From: Sipunculus nudus
Lineage: Eukaryota > Annelida > Sipuncula > Golfingiida > Sipunculidae
Reading direction: 5' to 3'
Length of the DNA stretch: 64,000 bases
Assembly (NCBI GenBank): GCA_026874595.1
Contig: CM049318.1
Span: forward strand, 10,767,241-10,831,240
Shown here: positions 12,810 to 25,600 of the stretch, one piece after another
Layout: the number at the start of each line of letters is the position of its first letter
How positions within the stretch are numbered: the first letter of the stretch is position 1
The notes under the pieces: generated by a model
The model's input: the letters and a program-made list of their open reading frames with translations, nothing else
The model's database searches: none
Told to the model about the DNA's origin: nothing
Translations under genes and position numbers: made by a program

Positions 12810-14530
12810 ATGCATGGTGTTATGCATAAAAATCTAATTGAAGCCGAGAGGTCGGCCGGAGAATTTTCGAAAAATTTGATACGTTAAATAAAATCATTTT
12901 TATATGAAAATATATATTATGCTGAACATCGCCATTTAAAGTTGCCCTCCGCGCCCGTGAATCCGCCATGCAGTAAAGGAACCTGTTATTTTGCATGGTA
13001 GTACAGTACAGTGCTGAGACGTGATCTCGATAATTGCATTCCGGTTATAACGCACAAAAACTGAGCACTCACATGGTCGGGCAATCCCGCTGCGCAAAAG
13101 TTCGTGGTAGCATTATATTATGTGGTACGTTTAATGGCTGTATATATTTTTAAATATCACGCACTCCTTTCTGTTTGAAAGCTGAGCCAATGTTTTCCAG
13201 TGAGACAGTCACTGCATTCAGGCAGTGTGTTAAACCCGGATCCCACTCAGGATCCCGGAACCCAAGAAAAATTTGTAATTCTTAAACTCTCATGGTAATT
13301 TGTCCAGATATTTTAGCATAATCGTATCTAAAGACATATTATATATTTTGTTTGGTTAAAACATAAAAAAAATAGTCTGTTTTGCAACAAAATTTGATAA
13401 AAAAACACTTACGGACCCTTGGGCACGGACCTCACGGATTACACGGACCCCATTTTCTAATTGTTTTACCATTTCTTTAGTACATACATGTATTTGAAAT
13501 CACGTTTAGCCATGACACATTTGTGATTTATAATTGTGTTTGTATCTGTATTTTTACATTTCTGTCTTAGTGTTTATTCATAATTTTATATTTGCTATTT
13601 ATTTCATTTGTGTAGCGTTTTAAAAAGTATTTTAATTTAAAACATTTACAAAATCATTATTTTGGAACCTGTAGTTCCAAAATAGTTGCAAGTAATCAAC
13701 AATTCCTTTCGGTATTTATATTATTGCCAACTTTAAAATTGCATGGTTGTTATGAACGGAGCACGAAACCTGTTGTTATGTGGAAGTGCTCTGATATATC
13801 AGTCTCAGGTCCGCTCAACTGTTAGTGCACTTCAAATTAAATCTCCCCCACTGTGTCCGCACTATTATATTTTCATTTAAAATAACAAATATTATATTTA
13901 GTGTGTGACATGAGTGCTATTTTTTCCTCTTTTAGTCATAAATAAAAATATTAGCGGTGGTTACTGGGGTCCGTCAAAATTGAACAGTCGGCAAATTTAA
14001 GTAAATGAGGTCCTTCTTCATCGAAATATTTTTGTAATTATAAATCTTTCAGTGAATCGGTCATTTACAAATGTGCAACATTTAGGGACTTTGCTCTATC
14101 CTTACATCAACAATAGTGGGGTTTTTATCGGTATAAATAATGGAAAATGAGGAAATAGGTTTATGGGGTCCGGGGACCGTGGGGTTCGGGTTTTACACAC
14201 TACCCTGCATTCACTACCGCTGGGAAAATTTTCATTCTTTGAAAGATCCCCTTTTTGAGCATTTTCCTCACGCGAGATCTCCTTGTGCACAATAGACCTA
14301 TTTGCTGCGCGGAGGTTGCCTTTTGAGAAGGAATCACCAATGGGGATTATTTCGGGCCGGTAACCGCAAATTTAAGAAAAGCCCAGATAGGGCCCCCGGA
14401 GAAAAACTCTGTGGCCATTGTGTTACCAGGCCAGAAAGACACAAAGAAAAGAGGCGCCCGCGGGGGAGCAAATATTAAAATTATCAATTATGCAGGTAAT
14501 ACGCAAATATTGCAAATAAAAGGGGGCGGA
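12810..14530. other. No gene recognised
   Basis: AT-rich sequence without a recognisable gene. It lies between the two related repeat ends (12705-12805 and 14535-14645) and might be the interior of a longer element, but I cannot show this. Confidence 0.4.
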
Positions 14531-14534
14531 ATCT

Positions 14535-14645
14535 CTTCGGACAAACCCTGAGCATATGTATGTCGAAAATCACGGCAATCCGTACGGCGGTATCAGAGGA
14601 GATACGGAAAATCACAAAAATCGCCTTACGCTATTAATATATAGA
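14535..14645 (+). repeat. Second copy of the TTCGGACAAACCC ... ATATATAG repeat end
   Basis: A direct repeat of about 12705-12801. Both share TTCGGACAAACCC, GAGCATATGTATGTC, AATCACGGCAA and TTACGCTATTAATATATAG. Confidence 0.7.
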
Positions 14646-15528
14646 TTGTGCCCGCGTTTGCGACGCAGAAGTGTCAGCAATGATGGGCCTTGGCCTACAA
14701 GTTGTATCATCTAATGCTGCATGTATTATAAACTCGGTAATTCGTAAATATGCGTGACCACCAAGAAATCTTTTTTGTTGATCGTAAAATAATTTTTATC
14801 ATATTGTTCTCGCAGAACGTTTTGCCCGCGTATTACGGTCTGTCCGATGAAAACGATGTTAGTGTCATCCAACTGCATTTTTCCAAACGTATCCCCAAAA
14901 AGTTTTGAACGTCCAAGCTCGCCTGCTCTCTTTACAAATGCCCCTCTCTTTGGCGGGAACTGCTGCGGCTGTGTATTAATTAGATCGCGCTAATACAGCA
15001 GGATATCCAAGGGTTTCAAAGTGGAAAACTGGTCATTCTCGTGGCTTGGAACCTCATGGTAATGCGTCAGCGAATACATCATCGTATCAAATTTACCGCT
15101 TTGTTGTTTTTGTGGATATTCTGTGAGTAAAGGAAGTTCCGAACATGTCCATGAAAATATTTGTACCAGGCGACTAGCTTGTACGTGTTCTTTGATTTTG
15201 GCGGGAAAATGTAGTTGCTCGGGTAGAATTGGGGCCTGGCGATCGTGGGGCTGCAGGAGTCAAGTTACAACATTACCGTTCGACGGCTAAACGCTGATTA
15301 TAGATATGGTAAACTATAATTGGACAGATTTATGGATACAAAGATGCATGCTTTGCCATGTGATATATAGGGAAATGAACTCCGATCGTAACGACTTACC
15401 TGTATAAGTATATACGGCAATAGCCGGCAAAAGAGTAAAGAATATACGGACATATAAATGAAGGTTTATTTATTTACTTATGTGTCATGTGTAATTGCGA
15501 TGAATATAAAAACGAATATATTTAAGAC

Positions 15529-15534
<6 letters not shown>

Positions 15535-15592
<58 letters not shown>
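15535..15592. repeat. (AT)n microsatellite
   Basis: About 58 bp of uninterrupted TA dinucleotides. Confidence 0.9.
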
Positions 15593-15594
<2 letters not shown>

Positions 15595-15710
15595 TTTCGA
15601 CTGATATTCCTGTAAAATAACCATGACAACATTGTCTTATTTTTCATGAAAGAAATCTTATAAAGTCTTAAAAAAGTCTTACTTTTGGAATGTGAAAAGG
15701 CACAAGAACC

Positions 15711-15875
15711 CATGTGGATGATCCTGCCACTGGTCAAGCCAGATACCCTACCCTTTGCAAGGTGATGCAGGGAGTTTGGGTTATTGCTCATATAGCAATG
15801 CAGAGAGCGAGCGTGTGTTCAGTTTTGTTAAAAAGAATCGCACGGAATATCGACCAACATTGTGAAATCAAACAA
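15711..15875 (+). pseudogene. hAT-type transposase relic (C-terminal dimerisation region)
   Basis: One frame reads ATGQARYPTLCKVMQGVWVI. After a small frameshift near 15796, another reads SNAESERVFSFVKKNRTEYR followed by PTL. The conserved 'N-A-x-x-E-R-V-F-S' block with a following 'R-x-x-L' is characteristic of the hAT-family C-terminal dimerisation domain. Only this terminal piece is seen and the frame is broken, so it is a dead transposon fragment. No terminal repeats were found. A domesticated hAT-like gene is unlikely given the frameshift. Confidence 0.65.
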
Positions 15876-15918
15876 GAGAGCTTTGCTGATTCAAAAAGTC
15901 CAGAGGATGGGGTCTGAC

Positions 15919-16010
15919 CCCCCCCCCCCCTTTTCCATGCACCGAAACCATTTTTAAGGTGTTAAGGCCATTTTTTCGGCCTGACCCCCCCCCCCCCCCC
16001 CCCCCTTTTC
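15919..16010. repeat. Two poly-C runs in a short duplicated block
   Basis: C homopolymers (about 10 and over 20 bases) each sit in a TCTGACC/CCTGACC...CTTTTCC context, a small tandem duplication. Confidence 0.7.
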
Positions 16011-16014
16011 CTGG

Positions 16015-17140
16015 ATCTAAGGACTTTTTCAAAATTTTCCCCTGAACCTTTCTGGGTCGGACCGCTCCTTTACCTAAATATCCTGGAACCGTCCCTGTTA
16101 AATCCGTCGAAACTGTGCATAACCAGTGACCGATCCATTAATGAAAACATTTGTCCATGCATCTATTAAAGTTCTTTTTAACTTGATTGTTCAAGTTTAT
16201 TTTGCATTTCAGTATTACTTATTGAGAGTCCTGAAGAACGTTTTGTAAAATTAGGAAATGCAAGAATCTTAATTCAAAATGAAATTTAATGAGATTTAAT
16301 AAAATGTATGTTTTAAGTCGGAAGTTATATTTGAAACATTAAGCATATATAATCCTGGGATGAGCGAGCTTGGAAAAAGGTCTCGTGATATACAGGAAAG
16401 TCTCTCTTTTTATTTAATTGGATTGGTGAAGGTATAACCGCCTCCAATTGTAAGCTGACTTATCTAATTCTTAAGCTAAGAATTTACATCTGCAAAGTTC
16501 CATTTAAGTTTGGTAGGCCTACTGCGTAAGCTGCAGCACTTGCTTCCTGTCATTTTCTTTTATTCCCTGGTGTCACCAAATTATTTCAATCTTATTGAGT
16601 GCATAAATAGAAAAAATGCGTCATTTATTAGGACTTTTTCACATGTTAAATTAAATCACTTTGATATCATTTCTACAGGTTATCAAGTAAAATGATTTTT
16701 AAACTAGAAGTGTCACCGCTACAATTGTTTATTAAAATGTCTTATTTGCACATGTTCGTCACTTATATTAATTACTCATGATACCAGGCTGTGTGACCTA
16801 ATTCCTGCTCATTGAGCTCCAAAATCATTATTTACACCAACAAAACAAAATGTAACATTCTACAATGTTAAAATATCAATATAACAACTATGTTTCATGT
16901 TCTAACTACTAAACTTGACGAATATACACTTTTCCACCTCCATTGTGGTAATTATGTCTCCATGACCTCACATGCATGACCATAGCGCCTATATAACAGT
17001 TAATTAATTACCACTGCTAACAATAATGTTAACTAAAAAACCTAGTTTAACATATTTACCAAAAAAAATACTATAGAGTACATTTGAGTCCAGTCAAATT
17101 CGGTATTTTTTTCTTTTTTTTTACTCTTGCAAAAAAAAAT
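16015..17140. other. No gene recognised
   Basis: AT-rich sequence without supported features. A stretch near 17040-17105 (AATACTATAGAG...GTCCAGTCAAATTC) resembles 19090-19160 on the far side of two repeat elements. That suggests the material between entered as insertions or was duplicated. Confidence 0.4.
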
Positions 17141-17815
17141 CAAGTGGCCCATAGGTCATGACGCTCAGCTGAATTTAAGGAATGTTGAACAATGAGCAAA
17201 ATGACTGCCAGAGTGCAAACAAATTATGTATTTGTGAAGAGTCCTTAGAAATGGGTTTCAGTGGGCTTTTGGACAGATCACAACTTCATTTGAAGGTCTC
17301 ATTAATAGAAAAAAAATGTGTAAAAATTTGAAAAAAATACAGGTAGTGCCACCAGTCTGCAGGCTTGATGAAACACTTCATGATCAATATATATCCAAAG
17401 AATCATGGCTATCAAAGAATTAGTTATTCAGATACTGGAGCTTTTGTTTGTATCAAAGTTTTAATTATTCTTGGGGGTATTTACGAGCCCTATAGCTCGG
17501 AGAATATGGGTAACAGAGACCTAATTTCAGGTTTCCAAGGAGATTTTTTCATTAGTCTCCCTTGATGTCAAGTAAGAAGAATCCAGGTTCAGCAGTTACG
17601 GTTTGTGCCATGTTAACAGATGACCACTTCATTTGAAGGTCTCATAAATACAGAAAAAAATGCCTAAAAAATTGAAAAAAATACAGGTGGCACCACCAGT
17701 ATACAGGAACTGATGAAACACTATTCTATCAATATTCATGCTAAGTATCATGGTCATTAATGCAGTAGTTGAGTTTTTGTGTCACATTTTTTACTAGAAA
17801 ACATTTGCCAGGCGA
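17141..17815 (-). mobile_element. HINE/Helentron-like repeat (family S), partial, inverse orientation
   Basis: It begins with the complement of the family 3' end (CAAGTGGCCCATAGGTCATGACGCTCAGCTGA). Its interior is the inverse of 20318-21440, including the CCACCAGTCTGCAG and ATGAAACACT blocks. The 5' hairpin end is missing because the copy is cut off by the family D array near 17815. Confidence 0.65.
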
Positions 17816-17819
17816 CAAT

Positions 17820-18965
17820 GTGTATCCGCCGAAGTCAGCGTGGTAAAGGTGGAGTGAGGGATGGATTAAATGGTATGTCACACCACTCCTGAATATAGTC
17901 CACAAAAACTCTGAGAAAAGGGCATTAATTTAATCAACAAAAACACCTGGCGCCATCTGTTTGGTTTATGAGAAAACTCTCCAAGATGGATTGACATGCC
18001 AAATCTCAGACCAATACCTTGAACGATTCCTAAGATATGAGCAATTTTCACCCAAAGCAAATGTACAGATGGACACCACAGGAAAACAATTGCAGATGGT
18101 GCCTCCAGTCTTGAGAACAACATGGAGGAGTCCAAGATATATGGACATGCACAATTTCAGGCCAATATGGCATACCACTCCTAAGAAAAGAGCAGTAATT
18201 TATTCTACGGAAATGGGAAGGTAAGTGGCGCCACCTGTCCGGTTTACGAGAAACTTGCCAAATTTCAGACCAATACCTTGAACCAATTTGGTGAAATGAG
18301 CTATTTCCACACAAAGCACACGTACGGCTGGACACCTTCGGAAAATGATTGCAGATGGCACCACCAGTCTTGAGTACAAGATGAAGGAGTCCATGATCTA
18401 TGGATATGCACAATTTCAGGCCAATACGGCAAATCACTCCTGAGAAAAGGACATTAATTTATTCTACAAAAACAGGGAGGTAGGTGGCGCCACCTGTATG
18501 ATTTACGAGAAAACTTTCCAAGATGGATGGACATGCCCTTTTCAGACCAATACCTGGAACCACTCCTGAGATATGAGAAATTTTTACCGAAAGCAAATAT
18601 ACGGATGGACGCCATGTGAAAATTATTGCAGATGGCGCCACCAGTCTGGTTTACGAGATGGAGATGTCGAGGATCTATAAACATGCACAATTTCAACCCA
18701 ATACATTGAAGAACCACTAAGACGAACGGATGGCAAATGCACAGATGGATGCTACGCAAAAAGGATTGTAGGTGGCGCCACCATTCGCAATTACAAGATG
18801 GAGAGATCCAAGATCTATGGACATGCAAACTTTCAGCTCAATACATTGAGCCACTCCTGAGATAGGGGCTGTTATCTAAAAGACATCCAGATTCAGACAG
18901 CACAGAAAGGATTGCAGGTGGTGCCACCTGTCTTTGCTATGCACAACTACAAAGGTGAGGGAACA
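17820..18965. repeat. Family D tandem-repeat element, copy 1
   Basis: It begins with CCGCCGAAGTCAGCGTGG, like 58938. Degenerate units of roughly 140-150 bp follow, arranged as ~290-bp pairs. Each contains AATTTCAGACCAATACC, a GATGGAC(A/G) block and a GGCGCCACC or GTGCCACC box. The box is a perfect 12-bp palindrome GGTGGCGCCACC at about 18485 and 18772, with shorter or diverged forms at about 18228 and 18632. Bivalve 'pearl'-type elements also have tandem cores of about this length; that parallel is an inference. The open frames across it follow the repeat units and are not genes. Confidence 0.65.
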
Positions 18966-19540
18966 ACTATGCCGGGTTACGAAAAGATCGTTCCAAGGGT
19001 GTCAGAGGAGTTCTCCAGAAACGAACACAGTTTTTGTATCACATTTTTAATTATTTCATCTACATTATATTTATTATAGTTTTAGACAAAAAATAATACT
19101 AAAGAGAACATATAAGTCCAGTCAAATCCTATTAAATTCTGTTAGATTCGGTCAAATTCTGTCAAATCTGGTGATTTTTCGATCCAACCCTGTTTAATGC
19201 ATAGGCCCTATGTATGTGTTCCTGTTCAGGCTATTCGATCTTGATCTAACTCTAAGCTTTCAAGTCAGGGAAGGTTGTACATGTAGTTGCTTTAAACACT
19301 GTCCATGTTATATTGAATTGTATTGTATTATAGGGCGTGGTTTCCTTGTATTGTATTAGATATATTAACAGTCTGGTGAAAAATAGCCAAATTAAAATCA
19401 TTATTAAAAATGTCTGCTGCGATACAGGACATTAAAACGCAAACACATGCCCAATCAGCACAATCAGGCCCTAACCCTATTGAATGTTTTTAGGGCACCT
19501 TTAACTGAAAGTTCAAGGTCGTGAAAGCAAAGGTGACTAG

Positions 19541-19579
19541 ACATGCGCAGGCCAATCGTTGTCGTTGGCTACTTCCGGC
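19541..19579 (+). promoter_or_regulatory. NDUFA10 promoter motifs: NRF-1-like, CCAAT and ETS/GABP-like
   Basis: CATGCGCAG (19542-19550) resembles an NRF-1 half site, GCCAATCG (19551-19558) a CCAAT box, and ACTTCCGGC (19571-19579) the complement of the ETS core bound by GABP (NRF-2). They lie 118-155 bp upstream of the start codon in a local GC-richer patch. NRF-1 and GABP are the known animal regulators of nuclear-encoded respiratory-chain genes. Sites are seen; binding is inferred. No TATA box is evident. Confidence 0.6.
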
Positions 19580-19696
19580 ATTTGCCCTTCAAGCCGGGAG
19601 CAGGCGAAACAGCGAAACCACAAATAAACACATGTCATCAGGTGTCCGTTAATTTCTTGTCACAGAAATAAGGTAACGTTTACGTCAGAGGCAATC

Positions 19697-22600
19697 ATGG
19701 CACTGTCAGCAGTGCGGCTGTCGCTGACAAAAGCCCAGACGGGCGGGTCCAAGTTAGCCCGGAGCGTCTTGCCTCTGACAGCCAGGAGCCTGAACCCAGT
19801 CCAAGTCACTCCAGTGGCCACTCTCAAAGCAACCCATGGAGAGAAATATCCCTATCCCCCAGCCTTCCCTTACGAGAAGAAAAGATATAGTCTCTTGCAC
19901 CAGTTTTACGACCACACGGAATGGAGGCTTGGTGAAAACAGTAAAGTGATCACAGTAGATGGCCCAGTCGGGATTGGCAAGGATGATTTTGGGAGAAGGT
20001 TGGCAAAAGAGTTTGACCTGAAGTTCTTTCCATCAATAAATGATGCTGATGCCTTCAGATCCAGTTCAGGGTATGACATGAGAGAATTCAACAGCATCCT
20101 ACCAGAGGGACAGAAGTTCTATGATCTTAAGATGTTCTATGAGGACGCAGATCCCACACATGGGAGAGTGGGAGCTCTGCAGCATAGCTACTACTACTAT
20201 AAGTACCTCCTGTATTGCCGGGCAATACACCATCTCCTCAACACAGGTGAAAACCCGTTAAATTATGTTTAATAAAATGTGAGTCATTAGTGCTAATCTC
20301 CATGTTTTTGTTTTTTTAGCTCGGCTGACTGAAGGTAATCTGAGCTATAGCGATCACCCTTTGTCCATTGTGTGTATGTCTGTCTGTCCGTTCAATGGAC
20401 ACAAATCCTAACTACAGGACCTAGAATCTGCCTACTTCACATCAAGGGAGGTCCCTGAAAAATCTCCATTGAAACCTGAAACCAGGTCTGTGTTATCCAT
20501 GTCCTCTGGGCTATGGGGCTCTTAAGTACCCCCAAGAATAATTAAAAATTGATACCAAATCACCAGTTTCTGAACAACTTATGCATTGATCATCATGATT
20601 CTTTGCATGGATATTGATCATTGAGTGTTTCATCAGTTTCTGCAGACTGGTGTTGCCACCTGTATTTTTTTTATTTTTTACTTTTTTCTCTAATTTTGAA
20701 ACCTTAAAAGATGCGGTCATCTGATAACAGGGCACATATTGTAACGACTGGACCTAGAATCTTCTTACTTGACCTGCAGGGAGGCCCATGAAAAGTCTCA
20801 TTCAAAACCAAGAATATGGTCTCTGTTACTTGAGCTATGGGGCCCTGAAGTACCCCTCAGAATAAGTGAAAATATGATACAAAACTCAAGTATCCGAACA
20901 ACGAAAGCATTGGTTTCCATGATTTTTTGCATGGATATTGATCATTGAGTGTTTTATCAGTTTCTGCAGACTAGTGGCACCACCTGTATTTTATTTTTTA
21001 GACTAAAAGATGCCATCATCTGATAACAGGGACCAAATCTTAATGACTGGACCTAGAAAACCCTTAACTCGACCAACAGGGAGGCCCATGAAAAGTCTCC
21101 TTGGAAATAAGAAATTAGGTCTCTGTTACCCATAACCTCAGAGCTTTCGGGCACATATGAACCCCCACGAAAAATTTGTTACAATAGCTCCAGTATCTGA
21201 ACAACTAAAGCATTGATCACAATGATTCTGTGCATGCATATTCATCATGGAGTGTTTCATCAGTCCCTGCTGATGGTGCCACCTGTTTTTTTTTCAAATT
21301 TTACACATTTTTCTCTATTTTTGAGGCCTTCAAAGATTAGGTGGTCGGGTAACAAGGCACAAATCATAACCATTGCACCTAGAATCTTCTAACTTGACAT
21401 TTAGGTCAGCTGAGCGTCATGACCCATGGATCTCTTGTTTAAAGTGGCATGACTTTACAATCATTACTGGTATGCCTTCTCGGGTATGCCAATACGGCAA
21501 ACTCCAGTGTTTTGGGTACCTGTAGAGAAACACCATTAAGTATTCATATAAATTTGGAGCAATAAACTAGCATCATTCAGTCAGTGCCTTTTGAAATTTG
21601 CAGGGACATTACTGACCATGGGTTAGTTTGTGAGAGTTCTTAAGTTCTCTGCAGGTTGAGCATAAGCCAATCATATAGTAATGTATAAAAATTACATATT
21701 ATAAACATAATGTCAGCACTTACACTGGAATAGCTGGTTTTAATGTGTAAACACAATTTCAGATTAAAAGAGTGAAAAATATAATTTCGGTGGAATTTGT
21801 ATTAAAAATCGAGCCTTTATCAGGTTCATTTGTTATAAATCATATATAATATACTGGGGTTTCAACTGTTTTAATAACCTTATTATATTCCTGCACTGCA
21901 ACATTTGAGTCATAAATATTGTGACATACATTTTAAAGAAATATGTAATTACTTTTGAAAAAAAACCTGTATTCTCACATGTTAATTTCATGTCACAAGC
22001 TGAAATGAAACCATTATAAAAATAATTCTTAATGTCATGTAAAATTGATGAGCCACATGAAGATGATCAATATTCATGAATAATTACTGAATTAGTTCTG
22101 TCAATAGATCACTGGGAAGCAGTTAATACCTCTATTATTGCTTACTGGATGATCTAGAACACACATGGAATCTTTCAAGTTATTGCTTGTTAATTGAAAC
22201 ATACAGATCTTTCCCCCAATGTAATAAACAAATGACATAATCATTATCTTTAAAGTTTTTAATCATTTTGTATGTGATAAGCATTTTTAAATTTGGGATG
22301 CCAAGGCTTGGGCGGGGGCATTTTTCAACATACATCGGGTCAGTGAGGTCACAGGACTATCTGGCTTGAATATTCATGATGAGGGAATCCCTTTAAGAAA
22401 TATCTCTACCCCTAGCCTTCCCTTGCAAGAAGAAAAGATAGTCTCTTGCACCAGTTTGACGACCACACAGAATGGAGGCTTGATGAAAAAAGTAAAGTGA
22501 TCACATTTTATGGCCCAGTCATAAGTGATGAAAGTTTTTAAACCTATCTAAAAATGTGGGCTATGTTTCTTCCTATATACCCACTGATCATCAGATGTTA

Positions 22601-25600
22601 TTAGCCTCAGATTCCTAGCCTGATTAAATAGTTATAATTGTGATTACACTTAGTCCATTTCAGCTTTTAATGTAAATTTTAAACCATATTAATTAAGGAA
22701 TATCATAAAATAACATTAAAAAAGGGTGTTAATTTGAGAAATATTCAGATGGCCCACTTACATCATGGCCACATCACCTCTTGTTGTTAATCATTTCCTG
22801 ATGAGGGAATCCCTATTCAAATTAAATCATGTGACAAATGTACCCAATAGAGTTGAAGTGCTGTATTTTGGCCTGAGATGTTAATGCATAATTTAGAAGG
22901 GTACTCAGGCCATGACAATCTGACTACAGCTCGGGTTACTTGCATCTTTAATTGCTCAGTCACTGGTTTACACTTAGATTTATCAGAATTCTGTATCAAA
23001 AACCAAAAATCTGTATTAGTTTGCAGCCCTGTAAATTGCTGCATCACCTCTTGTTAGCTCAGCTGACTAAAAGTCATCTGAGCTATAGTCGTGTCCGTCG
23101 TCCGTCAGTCTGTCTGTCCGTAGATGTGGCACGTTTTGAAACCATAAGACCTAGGAATCCAAAATTTGGCATAATGTTAGATGTCCCCAAGATCTCCTAC
23201 CAAGCTGAAAACTGGGTCTTTGCGACTAATGCATTTTGTAAAAAATCAGGAAAGATATTTGATCGCTTAACACAAAACATGTTAAAGCTAAGGACTTTTT
23301 TCCAGTAATATAACTTTAATTTATCAAAATTAAATTGTATACCCAAAATTAGATCAAAATCTTTTAAATTTTAAAAAATATTAGTAAAAATAAAAAATTG
23401 GTACCTTAAATTTTGCCCAACTTTGGCCACGGCACGTGTTTTTCCTGTAAGTACTGTGGATTTAATTTTCACAGCATGTGCACATAAGGATTTAATCTGT
23501 TAAAATCTGAAATTTGAAAATAAAAGCTGCAAAATTAGGCTAGTTATTGATTTTCTTTGGAGGCTCTTGTTGTATTCCCTTACATTGTCAAGCAGTCCAC
23601 TTTGGTGACTGTAGGTCATTCAGTGCATATCTCTATGCTCCCCAGGCTGTTGGCATAATGTTAGATGTCCCAAAGATCTCCTACCAAGCTGAAAACTGGG
23701 TCCTTTGCGACTTTGTTCCTTTGAGAAATTAAGGAAAAACCTCAATTTTTATTAAAAACATATTTTCACACTTCAGGACTGCCTAATATCAAAACCACTC
23801 ATCTGTTTTTCCTCATATTTACCTTTGGTCACTGTAGGTCATTTAGTGCAGCTCTCTATGCTCCCCAGGCTGTTGGCATAATGTTAAGCAATCCCATCAC
23901 TAGGTCAAGCCCTCTCTCCACTGAGTTGAGCTTGATCAGGCTGTCTGCAGTTAATACCATACTACAGGGAGCCTTTTTCTCTCCCCCCCCCCCACCCCCA
24001 TTCTGTTGACAGACCTGTACTATGAACTAGATGAATCTTAAAATGAACATTTTTTTCAGCAACTAGCAGTAACAACGGAGACCCCTCCCCCCACCCACCC
24101 CTTCAATACACAGGACAAATAAACAAGATGAATCTTATAATTTCAATGTTAAAGAAATTCTTTTTGTTGAGACTTGGACAATTTTGATTTCTTTAAAGAA
24201 AAAAATTTCAGGAATTTAATCCTAATATTCAAATGTGATGAAATATTAGGATCTAATGTAAGTGCTAACTGACAAGATTTAAGAACATATAAATACTTTG
24301 TAGCATTTCATTCATATCTCTTAAAGTTGGCGGGGCCTAGGTGTGAATAACACTGTTAACTTAGTATTAAAATTAGGAATATTGGTCAAACTTTGTGGGA
24401 TTAATTTTTAACTCATATGGCCATATATTTAACTTTTGAAAACTTAATTACCTACACACATTATTTGTTTATGAAATGTTACTTTTATATAACACTTACT
24501 GTAGGCCCATTTGTGCATCACTTAATGGTTTCGCTCATGTCCATTATTCTATAATTTACAGAGTTTCATTTTAGCAGGGCCATTTTCTAATAGCTTTTCT
24601 AATGATAATATACATGAAAAACCAAAAGAAATAAAAATATTTTGCAGTTACTAATATTTTCCAAAATTCAGCTGAGCGATGTGACCCATGGGTCACTTGT
24701 TTTTAATCACGTGAAGACCCGGCTGTCAGTGTATGTTTGGGTCTATTGTCACTATACTGGCCGCAGTTCTAAATCCTAGGAGCACAATTAATTGCTCTTC
24801 TAACTTGGGTTTAACAGGCACAAAGGAGCACGAGAGAGATCGCGTCTGTCAAAAGGCAAGGACTGATCATTTGATAAATTATCATTTGCTGAAAACGTCA
24901 GTGCAGTATTGTGCCTACTAGTGTTTGTACACCTGATAAATGCCTAAGTTTGATGGTGGCTTGCACCAACAGGGGGCAGTGTCATAGCTAGCATAAATGG
25001 CTGCCGTGTCTGCCATTAAACCAATTGCAACACAAAACACTCTTGTTTATATAACTTTAATTAATATAATTAATCAATTGGTGTTACATTTAGGCTTCAA
25101 ATTTCGGGTCAAGTGGGTGTTTCATCAATGGTACCCAAAGCTGCAGTGTTTTGGGTGTTTCAGGTAGGGTCATATCGACCCTCTGGCACTATGACCAGAT
25201 TACTGGTGCCAGAGTGTCATTACATCTAAGTCTGGGGAACACATTATAAGACCATATGAAGATTCAAATATTTTTGTCATTTCTGACAACGCTTCATGGC
25301 CTACAGGTACACTGTCAATCAACATAAACTAGACCAATCGATAGCATTTTTTGTGTACTTTCTGATAATACCAAACATGAGCGAGAAAATTTCTGTTTTA
25401 ACCCAGCACATTGGTTAATCCCTCAGCATATTTGTTGAATTTACAACTGCATGCACACCAGCATTGCTCGCACGGGTTAACAGGATGGAGGCAGCTTGCA
25501 GGCGATACAGGAAATGACCAGTGTCCATGGTGACGGTGTTTCAGTTTGGGTTGTGAGCTCACGTGTATACTATTGTGTTTATTCATCATTCTTAGCATAA

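Noticed and set aside
17878-18828. Several overlapping frames on both strands, 60-129 aa, with similar repeated peptides
   Set aside because: They follow the ~290-bp tandem units of family D and are repeated because the DNA is, with no recognisable domain.
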